From: Dacryopinax spathularia
Taxonomy: Eukaryota > Basidiomycota > Dacrymycetes > Dacrymycetales > Dacrymycetaceae
NCBI GenBank assembly: GCA_037974965.1
Contig: JBBPFI010000011.1
Span: 992,001-1,056,000, forward strand
DNA length: 64,000 nt
Direction: 5' to 3'
Shown here: positions 1 to 11,234 of the stretch, in pieces
Position numbering within the stretch: the first letter of the stretch is position 1
Layout: each line of letters begins with the position of its first letter
Notes under the pieces: model-generated
Databases searched by the model: none
What the model was told of the DNA's origin: nothing
Seen by the model: the letters and a program-made list of their open reading frames with translations, nothing else
Translations under genes and position numbers: made by a program

Positions 1-92
1 ACCCAATACTCCTGGTATGTATCTCACCTCCCTTTGTACGCGTGATGTCCTGATGCGTTCGGGTTTAGACTCTAAAGGCAATTACATCCTAA
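1..92 (+). CDS. 3' end of a TNADRFARGLPPL-family secreted protein gene (copy 0, cut by window edge)
   Basis: Only the last two exons are in the window. Bases 1-14 look like the end of the penultimate exon (reading PILL, comparable with PIPVV in other copies), followed by a donor GTATGT at 15. After a TTTAG acceptor, the last exon at 69-92 reads TLKAITS and stop. Every other copy here ends with the same kind of tiny exon (TLKILSV, TIKVV, TIKVIPLNT, TLKAI). The assignment rests on that terminal exon and its spacing alone; the diagnostic first exon lies outside the window. Confidence 0.55.
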
Positions 93-1406
93 TGCTGGTT
101 CGCCCGGTGGATGGGAAGATGATGGCGAAACGTGATCAGATGACATGCCCTGATACCGCATACTCTACTGCTAAGTATTCTGCCTTCCCACCTCTTCATC
201 CTTTGTCATTGTATGCTGGAACTTTGTACGCGCGAGCTTCCCGGGACAACTTCGTTACTGCCGGTGCGAACCTTTGAGCTCAGTAGACGGATCAAAGCAG
301 CGCCACCTAATCTGGTGGAGCAGGAATAGGCAGGGGATAGTGATCTCGACCACAGCGGGTTGGCATTGACACCTTTGGACGAAGGAAAGTAGAAGGCTTG
401 CGCACTTTTGCTTCAGTACGCTGAGGACGTGCTGTTCCGTTCCTCCATTCGACTGGGGCTTCATCCATATGAACCAACCCCCTCCCGCCCCACCCCACCC
501 CTTTCCCCCAGCTCGCCTCTCATCCTCCTGCACTGCTGAGTTGCTTCAGAGGGCTCAACAGCTGCCGGAAATAGTGCGCCCTCACAAGAGAAGAATTTGA
601 AACTCAGACTAGTTCCCATTCCCTGGCCCAGCGCGATCCACCAGGCAGCGTCACACTTCGAGCTCATTTCATTGACATGCATAGAGAACAACAGCGTTGA
701 GCGCTGGACTGAGAAAAGGTAGTTGGGGCCCTGGATACGGGGCTTCACGGAGGCATTTCTGAAAATTGCGATAACAGAGGCACGCCCGGCTGCAATCCGG
801 CACGTACGGTCTTTGCCCCGGGAATGTAATGGACAATGGGCGATGGGCGGCGACTGACCTAAAACACCCAAGGCCCTGCCTTACGATATGACGTGGGTGA
901 AGGCAAAGGCTTCGTCTCCTTTTCTGCAATATTTCGACCATAAAGGATCAATCTAGCTTGCTCCCATTCCTAGCGCAAAGGAGCGGCCTCCTGGGCAAGA
1001 AATAGAGGTTCGGTAGGACTCTTTCCAACTTCTGCCCAACCGATTGCGCCACTCGTGCCTGAAGTGTACTAGACGGGCCGAGCAGGTTTCATGTCGGCAA
1101 AGGGAACTCTGAACCTCCGAAGTTGGGCGGCAGCAATTTCCATCGAATGGGATCTTTCGGCCGGTAACTAAGTAATAGGCCTGTGAAACGACCTCATTTT
1201 GATGGTCGGGCACAGCTCTGCGGAGGAAAATATTGAACGGCCCGATAGGCGCCTTCAATATCAGTGGACTTTTGTTGTCGTGAGCAATCTTCTACTTATT
1301 TAATACACGAGGATGTTTATGCGCGCGCTTCCTTCCGTCCCGCAGCTCTGCTTCGCAAACAGCCAGACTCAGCCGGCGAACTCCTTGAACGGCAACCTCC
1401 CCAAAC
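93..1406. other. intergenic, no supported gene
   Basis: Short overlapping open frames occur on both strands but none shows a recognisable domain, signal peptide or convincing exon-intron chain. The last roughly 100 bases should hold the promoter of the next gene; an A/T-rich patch (TTATTTAAT) near 1295 is the only TATA-like stretch I see. Confidence 0.5.
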
Positions 1407-2618
1407 ATGTTGCCGTTCATCCATCGCACTCTTCTTTTGCTCCTCCTTGCTCTCGTCCCGTCCGCGTTTTCTCATCCCACCAAGAGTACGAATGGCGATC
1501 GTTTAGCCCGAGGCCTTCCTCCTCTGCGCCCGGCGAGATTGTACAATGCGACGCGCACAGGTGAGCATAATTCAAACCTATGTCTGAGCTGCGTTCGGTG
1601 CTACTTACATCATGATGCACCAAGGACCATTCTTGGCGCGTCGATCAGGGTAATGGCTGGTCACTAGTCTCGTCCCTTCTCTAGCTGATTGGAACGGTCA
1701 GATCCTCAAGCGGCTTCCTTCTTGCTGTCTACGAGGATGGCGACACAACTCCCCACTGCTACGTTGGTCAGACCGTTCCGGGTAGTCCTTTTGCGTGTGT
1801 TGGCAGGGAATCGGCATACGTATTTGTGTCGACGCAGCCTGTCGGATCCTCCACGCCGGCGGCACTTGCGGTTGTGTCTCCGGTGAGCGTAACCCATGAC
1901 CAGCCAACTTCCTGGGACTGACGCGCACCTCATTGTGTCAGTCCAGCGTGCAAGGTCAATACTTTGTAGTCGAGACTTCCGCTTTGTCCCTGGATCAAGG
2001 ATCCAGAGGGTTACGGTCAGTGTAGCATTTCCTCACCTTTTCGCACATATTGACGCATGTAGCCCTTGGGTCTGGTTTAATGTTGAAAATGTCCCGTCGA
2101 GTGAGTTCGCCGGTGGTGTAGATTTCTCCAGAATATTGACGGTGGTCAGCTGGAGCATACAGTGCTCCTGCAGCTGGTGGCAGCGCGCTCACCGCAGCGC
2201 CTTATGGCGACTATGAGTCGGACGTGGTAAGTTCGGAGCGGTTCCTGCGTCCTGTATTACACTTCAAACTCACAACGGAGCAGTATTACATTAATGCGGA
2301 CGGTAGTGTCAACGCAGTGTGGATGAACCTGAAGAATGCAGTGGATGGGAGTACGTCGTCATACCATCCCCTCCGGATCTTCGCACGTCTTTTCGTGTTG
2401 CCTTCTGACCTTCTCTGCTCAGCGGCAATCCCACTCATATTCTTCCTGAACGGGCCCACCGCTACGCCCCCGACTACAATCTACGGCTCTTACGACCCTT
2501 CCTCCGATCCTGTACTGGCCCATTTTGATCCAATACCTGTGGTAAGTTCATGATCACCGACCAATGAGATGCTTTCTCACCAGGCCCTCTGCAGACTCTG
2601 AAAATCCTGTCAGTATGA
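1407..2618 (+). CDS. secreted TNADRFARGLPPL-family protein, copy 1
   Basis: Function unknown. Exon 1 (1407-1560) encodes a signal peptide (MLPFIHRTLLLLLLALVPS) and ends in the family motif, here TNGDRLARGLPPL then RLYNATRTG, which contains an N-glycosylation sequon. Exon 2 (about 1685-1882) has the two-cysteine module (HCYVG, 12 residues between the cysteines) followed by QPVGSSTPAALAVVSP. Later small exons read VQGQYFVVETSA, FNVENVPSS, YESDVV, YYINADGSVNAVW and IYGSYDP. The final exon at 2595-2618 gives TLKILSV. The start is the first ATG ahead of the hydrophobic stretch. No interruption was seen. It pairs best with the next copy downstream (both have TNGDRLARG and the AYxFVSxQPVGSSTP form), suggesting a local tandem duplication. 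Confidence 0.75.
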
Positions 2619-3283
2619 AATACCGTTTATCGTGACCGAGTAACACGAGATTCTGGACTAGGCGCAACCTGGACTCTGAGTTGGCTTGGATCATGCTGCC
2701 CTGGTGCGGAACCCGCAGTAGATTTCGCCTGGATGTCCAAGGCTCCCTCCGGCGTCATTGTATGGCACAACTCTCCCACTTCTGTCCGACACCGCTCTGT
2801 AATGTTAGCGCAGTCTCTGCGTCTGCAGCGGTAACAATCTACAGACAGAAAAGGTCGCGGCTCCTCGGTAGTGCATGTCATCGCGCATTGCAGTGCAGAG
2901 CATCCATCGTCCCGTTCTTGCCTAGTTGCCCCTTCCTCCCCTGCCCCACCCTGGACAGGGCGCCACACCCTGGGATTGTAGGTCAGCAAGGAATGCTTGG
3001 CATTCTTGGCATGACCGGCGACCCAGGCACCGGGAGATAGGGTCTTTTCCACTGGAACCTTCTTTCTTCCACCAACAAGTGCCACACATTTGAATGCTGG
3101 TGCAGCTCTACGTTTCCTGCAAGAGCACGCCCGAGGGGCCTGGACAAAAGGCAAAACCTCCAGTGGGATATGCAGCGGGCTGTGACGAGTCAATTGCGCC
3201 TCTGTTCAGAGCTCATCATAGCCGTCCGTAGGATACATCGCCTGACCACTTGCCTCCCTTCCTTCCCTTCGTGCGTTCCAGCC
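2619..3283. other. intergenic, no supported gene
   Basis: A 188-codon open frame on the minus strand fills this gap but has no recognisable domain, hydrophobic segment or intron signals. I treat the interval as spacer holding the promoter of the next copy. Confidence 0.45.
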
Positions 3284-4895
3284 ATGAACAGTTTAGTAGC
3301 ACATTTCTGGCGGATCCTACTGCTCAGCTGCCTGGTCTCTGTTGTCCAAAGCTCTATCATACATGTTTCAAGGGACACAAATGGGGACCGGTTGGCTCGC
3401 GGCCTCCCTCCGTTAAAGCCCAAAAGATTGTACGGCATAACACCCACAGGTGAGGGATCTCTTCTTTTCGCTTGATCCAATTGCTCAGCGTTGCGCATTC
3501 CTCAGGACCCTCTTTAGCTCGCAGATCTGGGTTTGGACTCTCCCTGGCTCTATTGGAAGCTGCTGATCGAGTCCCTAGTCTTCCCACGAACACTTTCGTG
3601 ATAGCGGTGTACAAATCTGGACAGATAATACCATTCTGCTATGTTGGCAACCTCTCACCTGGAAGCGGGCTGGCGTGCACAAGCCTTGATAAAGCCTATT
3701 CGTTCGTTTCCTCGCAGCCGGTAGGGTCGAGTACGCCTGCATCGCTTATTGTGACTGCTCCGGTGCGTCTGGTGGCTTGAAGCATTTTTTTCCAACTGAC
3801 AACGGTATCTCTATCGTAGTCGACCGCCCAGGGTCAACTGCTGACCGCCGAAGCTATGGTTGCGGACCAAGGCTCGACGTCTTCCTAGTACGACATGTTT
3901 GTTTACATATGTTCTGTGCTGCGTGCCGTAATTTTCGGCATCCGATAGCCGATCTAGGTAATATACGTCCCTTATATTCGTATATGCACCCGCTGTTATA
4001 ACCGGAGTCCGCTTATCGGACTTCGGGACTTTTTGTACTATAACATTTCAGGGCTTTCGCCCTAGTGAAAAATGCATCTCTTACCACTCCTTATCCTTGA
4101 CGCCTAAGTCCGATATCGAATATCGGTCTTCACTCTCATTTACTGCCTAACCAACTTCATTACTACTACTTTCAATCCTACTACCAACATAACTACCGGC
4201 GCGACCGATATTGCTTATCGGCAACCTGGCTACGATACCTCGCATACCTCTTTACTCCTAAATACTGGGGGAACAGGTCAGTTCCGCAGATTTTGATTAG
4301 CTCAGCGCCGTTCTCGTTTACGACATGGAGAACGTTCAGTCCAGTAGGTGCATTCACTCCGTGAGTCGGCTACCGTTTACAAACGGTTTCCAGCGGGACC
4401 GAATGGCCAACCTGCTACTGGCGTTCTCAATGGGTGGGGCCCAACGACGGTCTTCTATGAGACGGACGTCGTAAGTCCAAGCATCTTCAATACAGTGCTT
4501 TTTCGTGGCTAGGCTGTTTCTGTTCGGAGGATGGGAAGAATTCATGCTGACCATTGCTGCAGTTCTACACGGCCGTTGATGGTACCATCACGTCGGTATG
4601 GATTAATCCCACAGGTTCCAAAGATGGATGTGAGTGAAGTCCTTCGAGCCAAAGACCGCGGAAACGATGAGATCTGATTGTGAACGTCGTTTCCAGCAAG
4701 CATACCCGTGACTTTCTGGCTGCCAGGCAACGCCAATTCGGCATCAGCGGTTCTCTACGGGTCGCGTGACCTTACGTTCCCTACCTCGAAGGGCTGGGAT
4801 CCTATCGCTGTGGTGAGTTTTCTGTCGAGCCAAATGGGCCCGAACCATTCTGTTTACCGGCTGCTTTGCAGACTCTCGTGGCTTTAGCACATTGA
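3284..4895 (+). CDS. secreted TNADRFARGLPPL-family protein, copy 2, with a solo LTR in intron 3
   Basis: Exon 1 encodes a signal peptide (MNSLVAHFWRILLLSCLVS) and TNGDRLARGLPPL; the usual NAT sequon is replaced (RLYGITPTG). Exon 2 has the two-cysteine module FCYVGNLSPGSGLAC and QPVGSSTPASLIVTAP. Exon 3 reads QGQLLTAEAMVADQGSTSS and ends near 3887 at a GTACGA donor. The acceptor of the next exon (GATTAG) is near 4300, and exon 4 reads LVYDMENVQSS. The 366-bp solo LTR lies wholly between them; without it the intron would be about 43 nt, normal for this family. Later exons: GPNGQPATGVLNGWG...FYETDVV, FYTAVDGTITSVWINPTGS, PVTFWLPG, and a last exon at 4872-4895 (TLVALAH). The gene may therefore still be spliced and expressed. 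Confidence 0.7.
3915..4280 (+). mobile_element. solo LTR of a Ty3/gypsy-type retrotransposon
   Basis: It starts TGTGCTGCG and ends GAACAGGTCA, and matches the 5' LTR at 55940-56304 along its whole length with about 27 differences by eye (roughly 93% identity). It is flanked by GTTC on both sides (3911-3914 and 4281-4284), a likely 4-bp target duplication. No internal element sequence remains, as expected after recombination between the two LTRs of a full element. It contains two 17-bp CCG-N11-CGG sites, at 4110-4126 and 4205-4221. The divergence from the full element indicates a separate, older insertion. Confidence 0.92.
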
Positions 4896-5157
4896 GTATC
4901 CAGAGGGCTCAGGAGTGGAACGCTTAAAGGAAGTTGAGGCTAATGGAACATCTCATGGGGCAATCGTATCTGGTAGACCGCCGGTGTATAGTTGATTGCT
5001 TCCCGCAGCGTTCAGTAGGCAACATTTCGCACGTCTCAACGTCATGATGAGCACAGAACTAGTATCTTCTGCCGACAGCTGAAGGTCGCCTCTTCACAAT
5101 GTCCACCGTCGTCCGAGGTAGGCCAGCATATCGTGCTCTTTAAGGATGTCACCTCCG

Positions 5158-6803
5158 TCACGGTCCCGTTCCAAGACCCCATTCCCTGTCGGCCAACCTC
5201 CTGACCCAGCTATATCTCCTCGTCCCAGCGCCGTCCTGGGACGCGCTAAGCTCACGCCACTCCCAAGGCCCGATACGTCTCAGTGTCGGGCAGGCTTCAT
5301 GTAGCGTCAGACAGTGGGTGGGCTCGAGCCTTCCTCGACCAATGAGTATTTGCTCGAGGCGCCTAAAAGGTCGCAGGGCATCTGCGATTTCGGGCTAGTA
5401 TGAGGTCAGCTCAGTAGGGAAGGGGAGGGAGACGGGTATGGGACGTACCAGTCTTCGGTCTAGATAGAATGCTAGTATGGAGAGCGTCCGCACCCCTTGG
5501 AGAGCCTCACCGACGCTCTGAAGACGAGAAGATAGCTGCATGCTCGTGTCCTCCCATCGAATTGCCTTGATTCCCTTGTGTAATCTGAGATGCTCGCAGA
5601 GCCCGTTTATTGATCCAGGTTCGCGATACGCGCCAGCTGTGATGCTCAGCTGTTCCAATGGTCGCAAGCCACCGGACGGGAGCGGGGCACAGACCTGCTC
5701 GTATAGCTGCGGCGAGTTGAGCCATACAACGTCAAACTCCCTCACTTTGGGCACAGCGCTCGGTGAAAGGATGACGTCGGCATGCCCGGCGCATTGAATG
5801 CTGACCCTTTCCAGTGAGGGGTGGGCGTCCAGGAAGGGACCGATCGCTTCGCTCGTTCTGACATGTCCGAGTGAGACGCAGCGAAGGGATGGAAACCGCG
5901 AAAGGAAGAGCGGATGGGCGGAAGGTACTGGGTTGATGGTTGAGAAGATGTAGAGAGAGAGGGTACGGAGGTCTTGGCAACGCGTGATGAGGAAATCGGT
6001 AATCAGATGGATGAGCTCCGTTGCTGGGCAGAGGCTCGTCATTAGCCCCGAAGGAGGAGCGCCTTATCGCAGCGATAACGGAGCACACCTTGTGCAATGG
6101 TAGCACTCGCCCAAGAGAAGTCCTCCTGGCCGCCAAGGAGATCAATCACCTATCCAGCACTGCTTCAGTCACGGCTTCGTGTCGGTCCAGAACGAGAACG
6201 CACCTCGATGGCATCGGCCAAGGCCCATCCCATTGGACCGGGCTCCTCGACGATCTCCACCGTCTTCAGTCTCCCGCCCTGCCCGTGCCCTGTCTCCAGC
6301 ACGTCCCTAGCCTTGAGACCGGCGAAGAACCCTTTCCAGGGCTTAAGGTCATACACCTTCAGCCGTATCTCCTCCAGTATAGAGCAATTCTCCGCCGCCC
6401 TCCTATGGACGTCCTCCAAATCAAGAGGCCTGACTCTGCTGAGCTCATCCTCGTCCCCTCGTGCAATGCCGAAAGGCAGAGCCCTGTATCCCGACAAGCG
6501 TCGTTGTGTCGTGGATACTGCAGGCGTGAACTCCTCCATCACCCTCTCTGACTCCAACCTTTGACCTGTCTCATTCACTGCTATTCGGTGGACCATGCGT
6601 GCGCTGCGCTTGTTGGAGGCGAGATGTGCGAGTGTCGCCATATCCGACTCTGGTAGGCAGATACGGCGCCATTTGAGATGGTCGGTTGCGGCCGCCAGCA
6701 GAGCATGGGAGGCGAGGGCAAGAGAAAGGAGGTCTTGAGGCGCAGGAATATGAAAGATCAATTCGTCTAGTAGCTCTTGGGGTAGATCGAGCATGGACGG
6801 CAT
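5158..6803 (-). CDS. F-box domain protein
   Basis: The start (MPSMLDLPQELLDELIFHI) opens an F-box of the LPxEllxxIl type, followed by LLSLALASHALLAAA and LKWRRI. Family knowledge: such proteins bind Skp1 and supply substrate specificity to SCF ubiquitin ligases; the substrate here is unknown. I read four exons: 6803 to about 6213; a short one near 6148-6091 (VIDLLGGQEDFSWAS); about 6043-5449, with leucine-rich segments (LRTLSLYIFS, LRCVSLGHV, LERVSIQCAG, LEQLSITAGA); and 5394-5158. The last exon is inferred from a GTACGT...CATACTAG intron and restores a typical ending (LHEACPTLRRIGPWEWREL) of basidiomycete F-box/LRR-like proteins. If that intron is not used, the protein would stop at 5395. 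Agaricomycetes carry large F-box families. Confidence 0.75.
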
Positions 6804-7535
6804 TATTGGGCCAATCTAAATGAGTTGATGAGGTCGATGCAGCAGCATTGGGTCTGAACACCAGCCATATCGACGGCGTTAGTGACCGCGTTGTTTAATT
6901 CCGACAGCGGGCAGAGTTCGGAAAGTGCCGGTCTCGTAAGGTCAACAAAGCGTGTAAAGCAGCTCTCTGCATCACTATAGGGGGAAAAGAAATCGGATAG
7001 TGCTAAAAGCGACCAGTATTGCCCGACATCTCCAAGAGCCGACGTTTGGTTACAATGAGCTCCTCCTCGTTCTTGTTCCAAGAACCGTGCGGTGCGGAAT
7101 TGGACGAATGTGGGGATCGCTTTTCGGGTCGATAATGCGGGCCTCACGTCCCATCACCCAGCTATCTGAGGCCTGCTAACGTGGGAAACATATTCGCATA
7201 CCGTGCCAGAGTAGTGATCTGAAATGCTAGAATACAACTGCACGACGCGCACTTGTCGAGAATACGGCTGCGGTTCCCATTTAGCAGCCGCAGTCCGAGG
7301 CTCCTCGTCGAATAGATTGCACTGGTCATCGATGGACTAGAACGCAGCCATCTATCGTCGATTTGGAAACAGGACAACGGACATGATGAGAGAGACGATT
7401 GAGAGCAAGGATGTCCTATTTTGCTGATCTCATCGCCCGCCTGGTGCTAGAAAGCATGTCGGATGATGACAGCTACGAACCTTCGTACGCGCCCAGCATC
7501 TGAATTGATATCACCCCCGAGCAGCAGCATCCTCG
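6804..7535. other. intergenic with two unassigned minus-strand open frames
   Basis: Minus-strand frames at 7147-6803 (including GAHCNQTSALGDVGQYWSLL and ESCFTRFVDLTRPALSELC) and 7377-7162 (LRLLNGNRSRILDKCASCSC) have a protein-like composition. I could not join them with credible splice sites or recognise a family. They could be a decayed gene or the 5' part of an unrecognised one. Otherwise nothing is visible. Confidence 0.3.
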
Positions 7536-8695
7536 TCAGACAACTTTGATAGTCTGGTAGCAGGCGCGTTAGAGCATCGTCTCAATGGACAGAGACTGTA
7601 TACGCACCACCGGACCAAGAGTGCCGCCGGGCGGATCATTCGTGCCATATAGGTTTGCCGGTGTGGAGAGCGGCTCAATGATTGCAAAGTTCAGGGCTGT
7701 TGTAGCTAGAAGAAGGCACGTGAGCGTGGGGAAAGGACTTGGACAAAGACGCTGGGTGCTCACGTCCATCGTTCGAGCCCGTCGGGTTCGTCCATGTGGA
7801 ACTGAGAGTACCATCTGCAGCTATGTAGAACTACCCTGCCTTCAGCTGTCTATCATGCCTCCTTGTGCGTAGCAGCATACAACATCGGTTTCGTAGTACG
7901 CGCCTCCGCCCCAGGCTTCGAGAGAGCTGCTCCCGGTGGGCTGGGCGTTCGGCCCCGCTGTAACGCCATAAGGATAGGTGGGCTAAACGAAACCGGGAAC
8001 GTACAGGGTTGTAGGGACTCAAGAGCAAGGATGATGAGAGCGCTTGGACTTCTCAGCCTTTGCAGCATGACCACAGAAGACCTACTTACGACTGACTGTT
8101 GGGGCCTTGTGATGCACTCGAGCCCTCAGCGGTCAAAACTTGGCCGTTATAGGCACCCTATAGGAGAGGCATTGATGAGCTAGGTAAGGACAAGAAACGC
8201 GCGGTGGGGAGGGAGCCACGTACAGCAGAAGTGACAGTTAGCGCCGTGGGTGTGGAGGACCCCTCCGGTTGATTTGAAGTGAACATGAGGGCATCGCCCT
8301 GGCCAACACAGACGGGCAAGCTGCCTGGAGAAGTTTGCCCGAGGTAGCACTCGGGTGTCGTCTGGCCAGGCTCGTATACACCAAGAAGGAAGCTAGTGGG
8401 TAAGCTACAGACCATGGTCAGCGGTTGGGTTGTGCCCACTTTGCATGTATTCAACCCACCCAGATCTTCGAGAAAGGTGCGGTCCTTGAAGTCAAGCCCT
8501 CATCAGCACGAGACGAGGTAGGCTGGTGGGCCAGAGCTTACCGGTGCGAGAGGCATTAAACAGTCTTTCGGGTCGCAGAGGAGGGAGTCCACGAGCGAAA
8601 CGGTCTGCATTGGTAGGCTTGTAAAGGCGGCCAGAGGTAACGGCTGTAGCATAGAGCAGAACACTGAGGAAGACAAGGAGTCGGACACATGCCAT
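7536..8695 (-). CDS. secreted TNADRFARGLPPL-family protein, copy 3
   Basis: Exon 1 (8695-8542) encodes the signal peptide MACVRLLVFLSVLLYATAV and TNADRFARGLPPL, then RLFNASRTG; the sequon is NAS rather than NAT. Exon 2 carries FLLGVYEPGQTTPECYLG with the second cysteine 12 residues on, then QPEGSSTPTALTVTSAV. Exon 3 reads GQVLTAEGSSASQGPNSQS. Exon 4 contains ILALESL. Exon 5 reads GPNAQPTGSSSLEAWGG and YYETDVV; exon 6 FYIAADGTLSSTWTNPTGS; exon 7 LYGTNDP. The last exon (TIKVV, stop at 7536-7538) follows a CTACCAG acceptor. This is the only minus-strand copy in the left half and lies head-to-head with copy 4. All splice sites I checked are GT-AG. Confidence 0.75.
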
Positions 8696-9526
8696 GTTTG
8701 CAATCGTGGGATCCAGGTGCAGGAGATACAGAAAGCTAGGAGAGGAAGGGCGGCCATCGACCTGATGCGTTGCTTGCCTCTGATTTAGAATGGCACCGCG
8801 TACATGCGAACCAGTCACTGGAGCCCAGGGCAGCGGTGGATGGGCCTGGTGAATATTGCGAGGTCATGCATGATTCAAGGGGTACGCGCGTCATGACAAT
8901 GCACGTCGGATTGCATATTGTACTCTGAGGCGACTGAAATTGCGTAAAGCCAATACTGATATTTCTGGTCAATATATTGGCGATGTCGCAAGGATAAGGC
9001 ATGTCTGACAGCTTGCAGAATGGCGGAAGGAGACAAGAGTATTGGGCTTTTGTCGGACCCCAGCTCGTTTGTTATGCACGCGTCATCGAGCTTCTCCAAA
9101 TCACGTGATGAACATTCCTCAGTTTTGGACCCGGGTACTACAAGCGCCCGCCCAATCGACGGGACTCGCGTTCTTTGTCGTCTCCTCCCCTTCTTGTTCA
9201 CAAACGAGTGACTATCAAATATTCGGCGCTCGGCACCTGTCCTTATCCCTGTGTCTTCACATTTGATATAGACTATTCACAGACGGCAATGTACTGTCGG
9301 AGTCCTCAAGCCGACGCCTGCCAGACATTATCTTGTACTATGGGCTGTCCAGTTCGAGTCGCCTGCAGCGCAGCGTTCTGCAAGTCAGATATTGACATGA
9401 TATGGGTTGTTACGTCGACGCCTTTGCACCCACTGCTCAACTTTGAGCATATAAGATAGGCCAGGCGATGTCTGGCCCGTTCTTCGTTTTCACGCTCCGG
9501 TCTTTGTGGGCTATCCAGTGTCCGCT
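8696..9526. other. divergent intergenic region between family copies 3 and 4
   Basis: No gene is supported here. The region must hold the promoters of two head-to-head family genes. A TATA-like box for the plus-strand gene is listed separately. A CACGTGAT motif (E-box/ABRE-like core) occurs near 9102; another TCACGTGATC is upstream of copy 7 near 40532, but I see it too rarely to call it a family element. Confidence 0.45.
9449..9456 (+). promoter_or_regulatory. TATA-like box of family copy 4
   Basis: ATATAAGA lies 71-78 bases ahead of the ATG at 9527. With a transcription start about 30 bases downstream, the 5' leader would be some 45 nt. Inference from spacing and sequence only. Confidence 0.4.
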
Positions 9527-10788
9527 ATGACGCTGCTCCTGAACCTCTTTTTGAGGTTCAGCATCCTACTCTTGATCTCGCCGCTCTGTACGGCTCGCAT
9601 CCTCAGGGAGACGAACGCTGATCGATTCTCTCGTGGACTGCCTCCGCTACCGCCACGACGGCTGTATAATGCCACGCGAACAGGTATGACCGTTTCCCCT
9701 ACCCTTGAATGAACCAATCACCGACCTCGCCGTCTCATGAAGGGCCCCACCTGGCACGGCGATCCAAGTGGGTTGTTTCAACTTGACTGTGAATGCGTTT
9801 TCGTCGCTGATCAACTTCCTCGGTAGCATACCCACCTCTGTCCGCCTAGGCGTGTTCGAAGACGGCCAATCGACCCCGTTCTGCTATGTCGGAGCGCAGT
9901 ATTCGGGAGACATCAGCAACTGCGCCGACATCAGCGACGCGCTTCAGTTCACATCCTCCGAACCGGAGGGATCACGCGTACCCGCGTCTCTCACTGTTAC
10001 TTCTGCCGTACGTTGCCCCGCCCCATATCGAGCAAGGTTAACACAAGAGTCCCGTCGGGCATCATAGGGTGCACTAAACGGGCAGATCCTGACAGCAGAA
10101 GGCTCGCCATCAGACCAGGGCCAACCCAGTAATGGAGTCTTGTACGTCTTTCCACTTGCGTTCAAAGTTCCCTTATTATGTAACGCGCTGACTTGCTATT
10201 TGAAGCCCGCTAACCATTTTCACTCTGGAAAGCCTTGCCCCCCGTAAGTACACCGACCGCGGCTGACTGACTGGTCGTGATGGACGTCCTCCGAACTGAA
10301 CTGAGCCGAATTGGGACAGTGGGACCTAATGCCCAACCAGTGGCGAGTAGCTCGCTCCATGCCTGGGGTATCGAGGCATACTACGAAACCGATGTGGTCC
10401 GTCTGGGTCTTCCACCCGCGCCCGACTGTCCGCTTATCGTTCTGACGATCGTCTACCAGTACTACATCGCGACCGACGGGACCGTCACCGCTCAATGGAC
10501 CGAACCCACTGGCTCCACGGACGGACGTAAGCAGTGTACTACCTGCACAGCTGCCTTCTCTAACGGCTCTCATGTGGCACGCGCGCCGCAGCGACGACCC
10601 AGATCTTCTTCTACCTGAGCGGCGCTTCCGGGAGCTTGTCCACGCCGACCCAGATCTATGGGACGTACGATCTAGCGGCGGCGGCGCACGGCGGTCCGAT
10701 CACTCCTGTGGTGAGTTCCATGTGTCCTTGCTGCGGGCAATGAATATATCTGACGCTCGTCCGCGAAAAGACTATCAAGGTGATGTGA
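9527..10788 (+). CDS. secreted TNADRFARGLPPL-family protein, copy 4
   Basis: The ATG at 9527 gives MTLLLNLFLRFSILLLISPL as signal peptide; the frame upstream has no earlier ATG. Exon 1 ends TNADRFSRGLPPL then PPRRLYNATRTG. Exon 2 holds VRLGVFEDGQSTPFCYVG with the second cysteine 12 residues further and EPEGSRVPASLTVTSAV. Next come ILTAEGSPSDQGQPS, LTIFTLESLAP, GPNAQPVASSSLHAWG with YYETDVV, YYIATDGTVTAQWTEPTGS, and IFFYLSGASGSLSTPTQIYG. The last exon is 10771-10788 (TIKVM). Downstream, on the other strand, lies the broken Ser/Gly-rich gene; the same convergent arrangement recurs with copy 5 and the intact Ser/Gly-rich gene, so the pair appears to have duplicated as a unit. Confidence 0.75.
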
Positions 10789-11234
10789 TGCTTTGACGAA
10801 GGTTCGTCAGGTGTTGTAGGTACTCGACTACGTCCAGGCGGGTTCATTCGGGGCTAGGCATGGGCAAACTGAGCGGGATAGGGACAAGCAGGCGGACCCG
10901 TACTTGATGCCTCTGTGCGTGATGCCTCTGTACGGATGAGTCTGTCGTACAATACTCTACATCGAGCGCCAGACAGTATGTCGCGGCTCGTCTGAGCCTG
11001 TAATTGCGAACGAGCGCGCACGTCTCTATGGACTCATCGTCACGTCCTTTGCAAGGGACGATGTAACCGCGGCGCAGCCAATTTGAGAGCAAAGTACGCT
11101 TCGGCAGCAGGGTGCGGGATGCGGGTCGATATGGGTCATGCACTGAACAGGGATGTGGTAACAGGCACACACCCACAAACGTTAGAGTCCGAGCAGAACG
11201 ATCCCGGCCCTCCATATCAGCGCCGTGCCCATCG
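10789..11234. other. convergent intergenic region
   Basis: No gene is supported. A short tandem duplication of TGATGCCTCTGT occurs near 10905-10935. Confidence 0.45.

Noticed and set aside
2627-3193. 188-codon minus-strand open frame
   Set aside because: No domain, signal peptide or intron structure; it overlaps promoter space between two real genes and looks like chance.
9506-9526. longer N-terminus for family copy 4
   Set aside because: The extended frame begins with GTG; the first ATG is at 9527, just ahead of the signal peptide.
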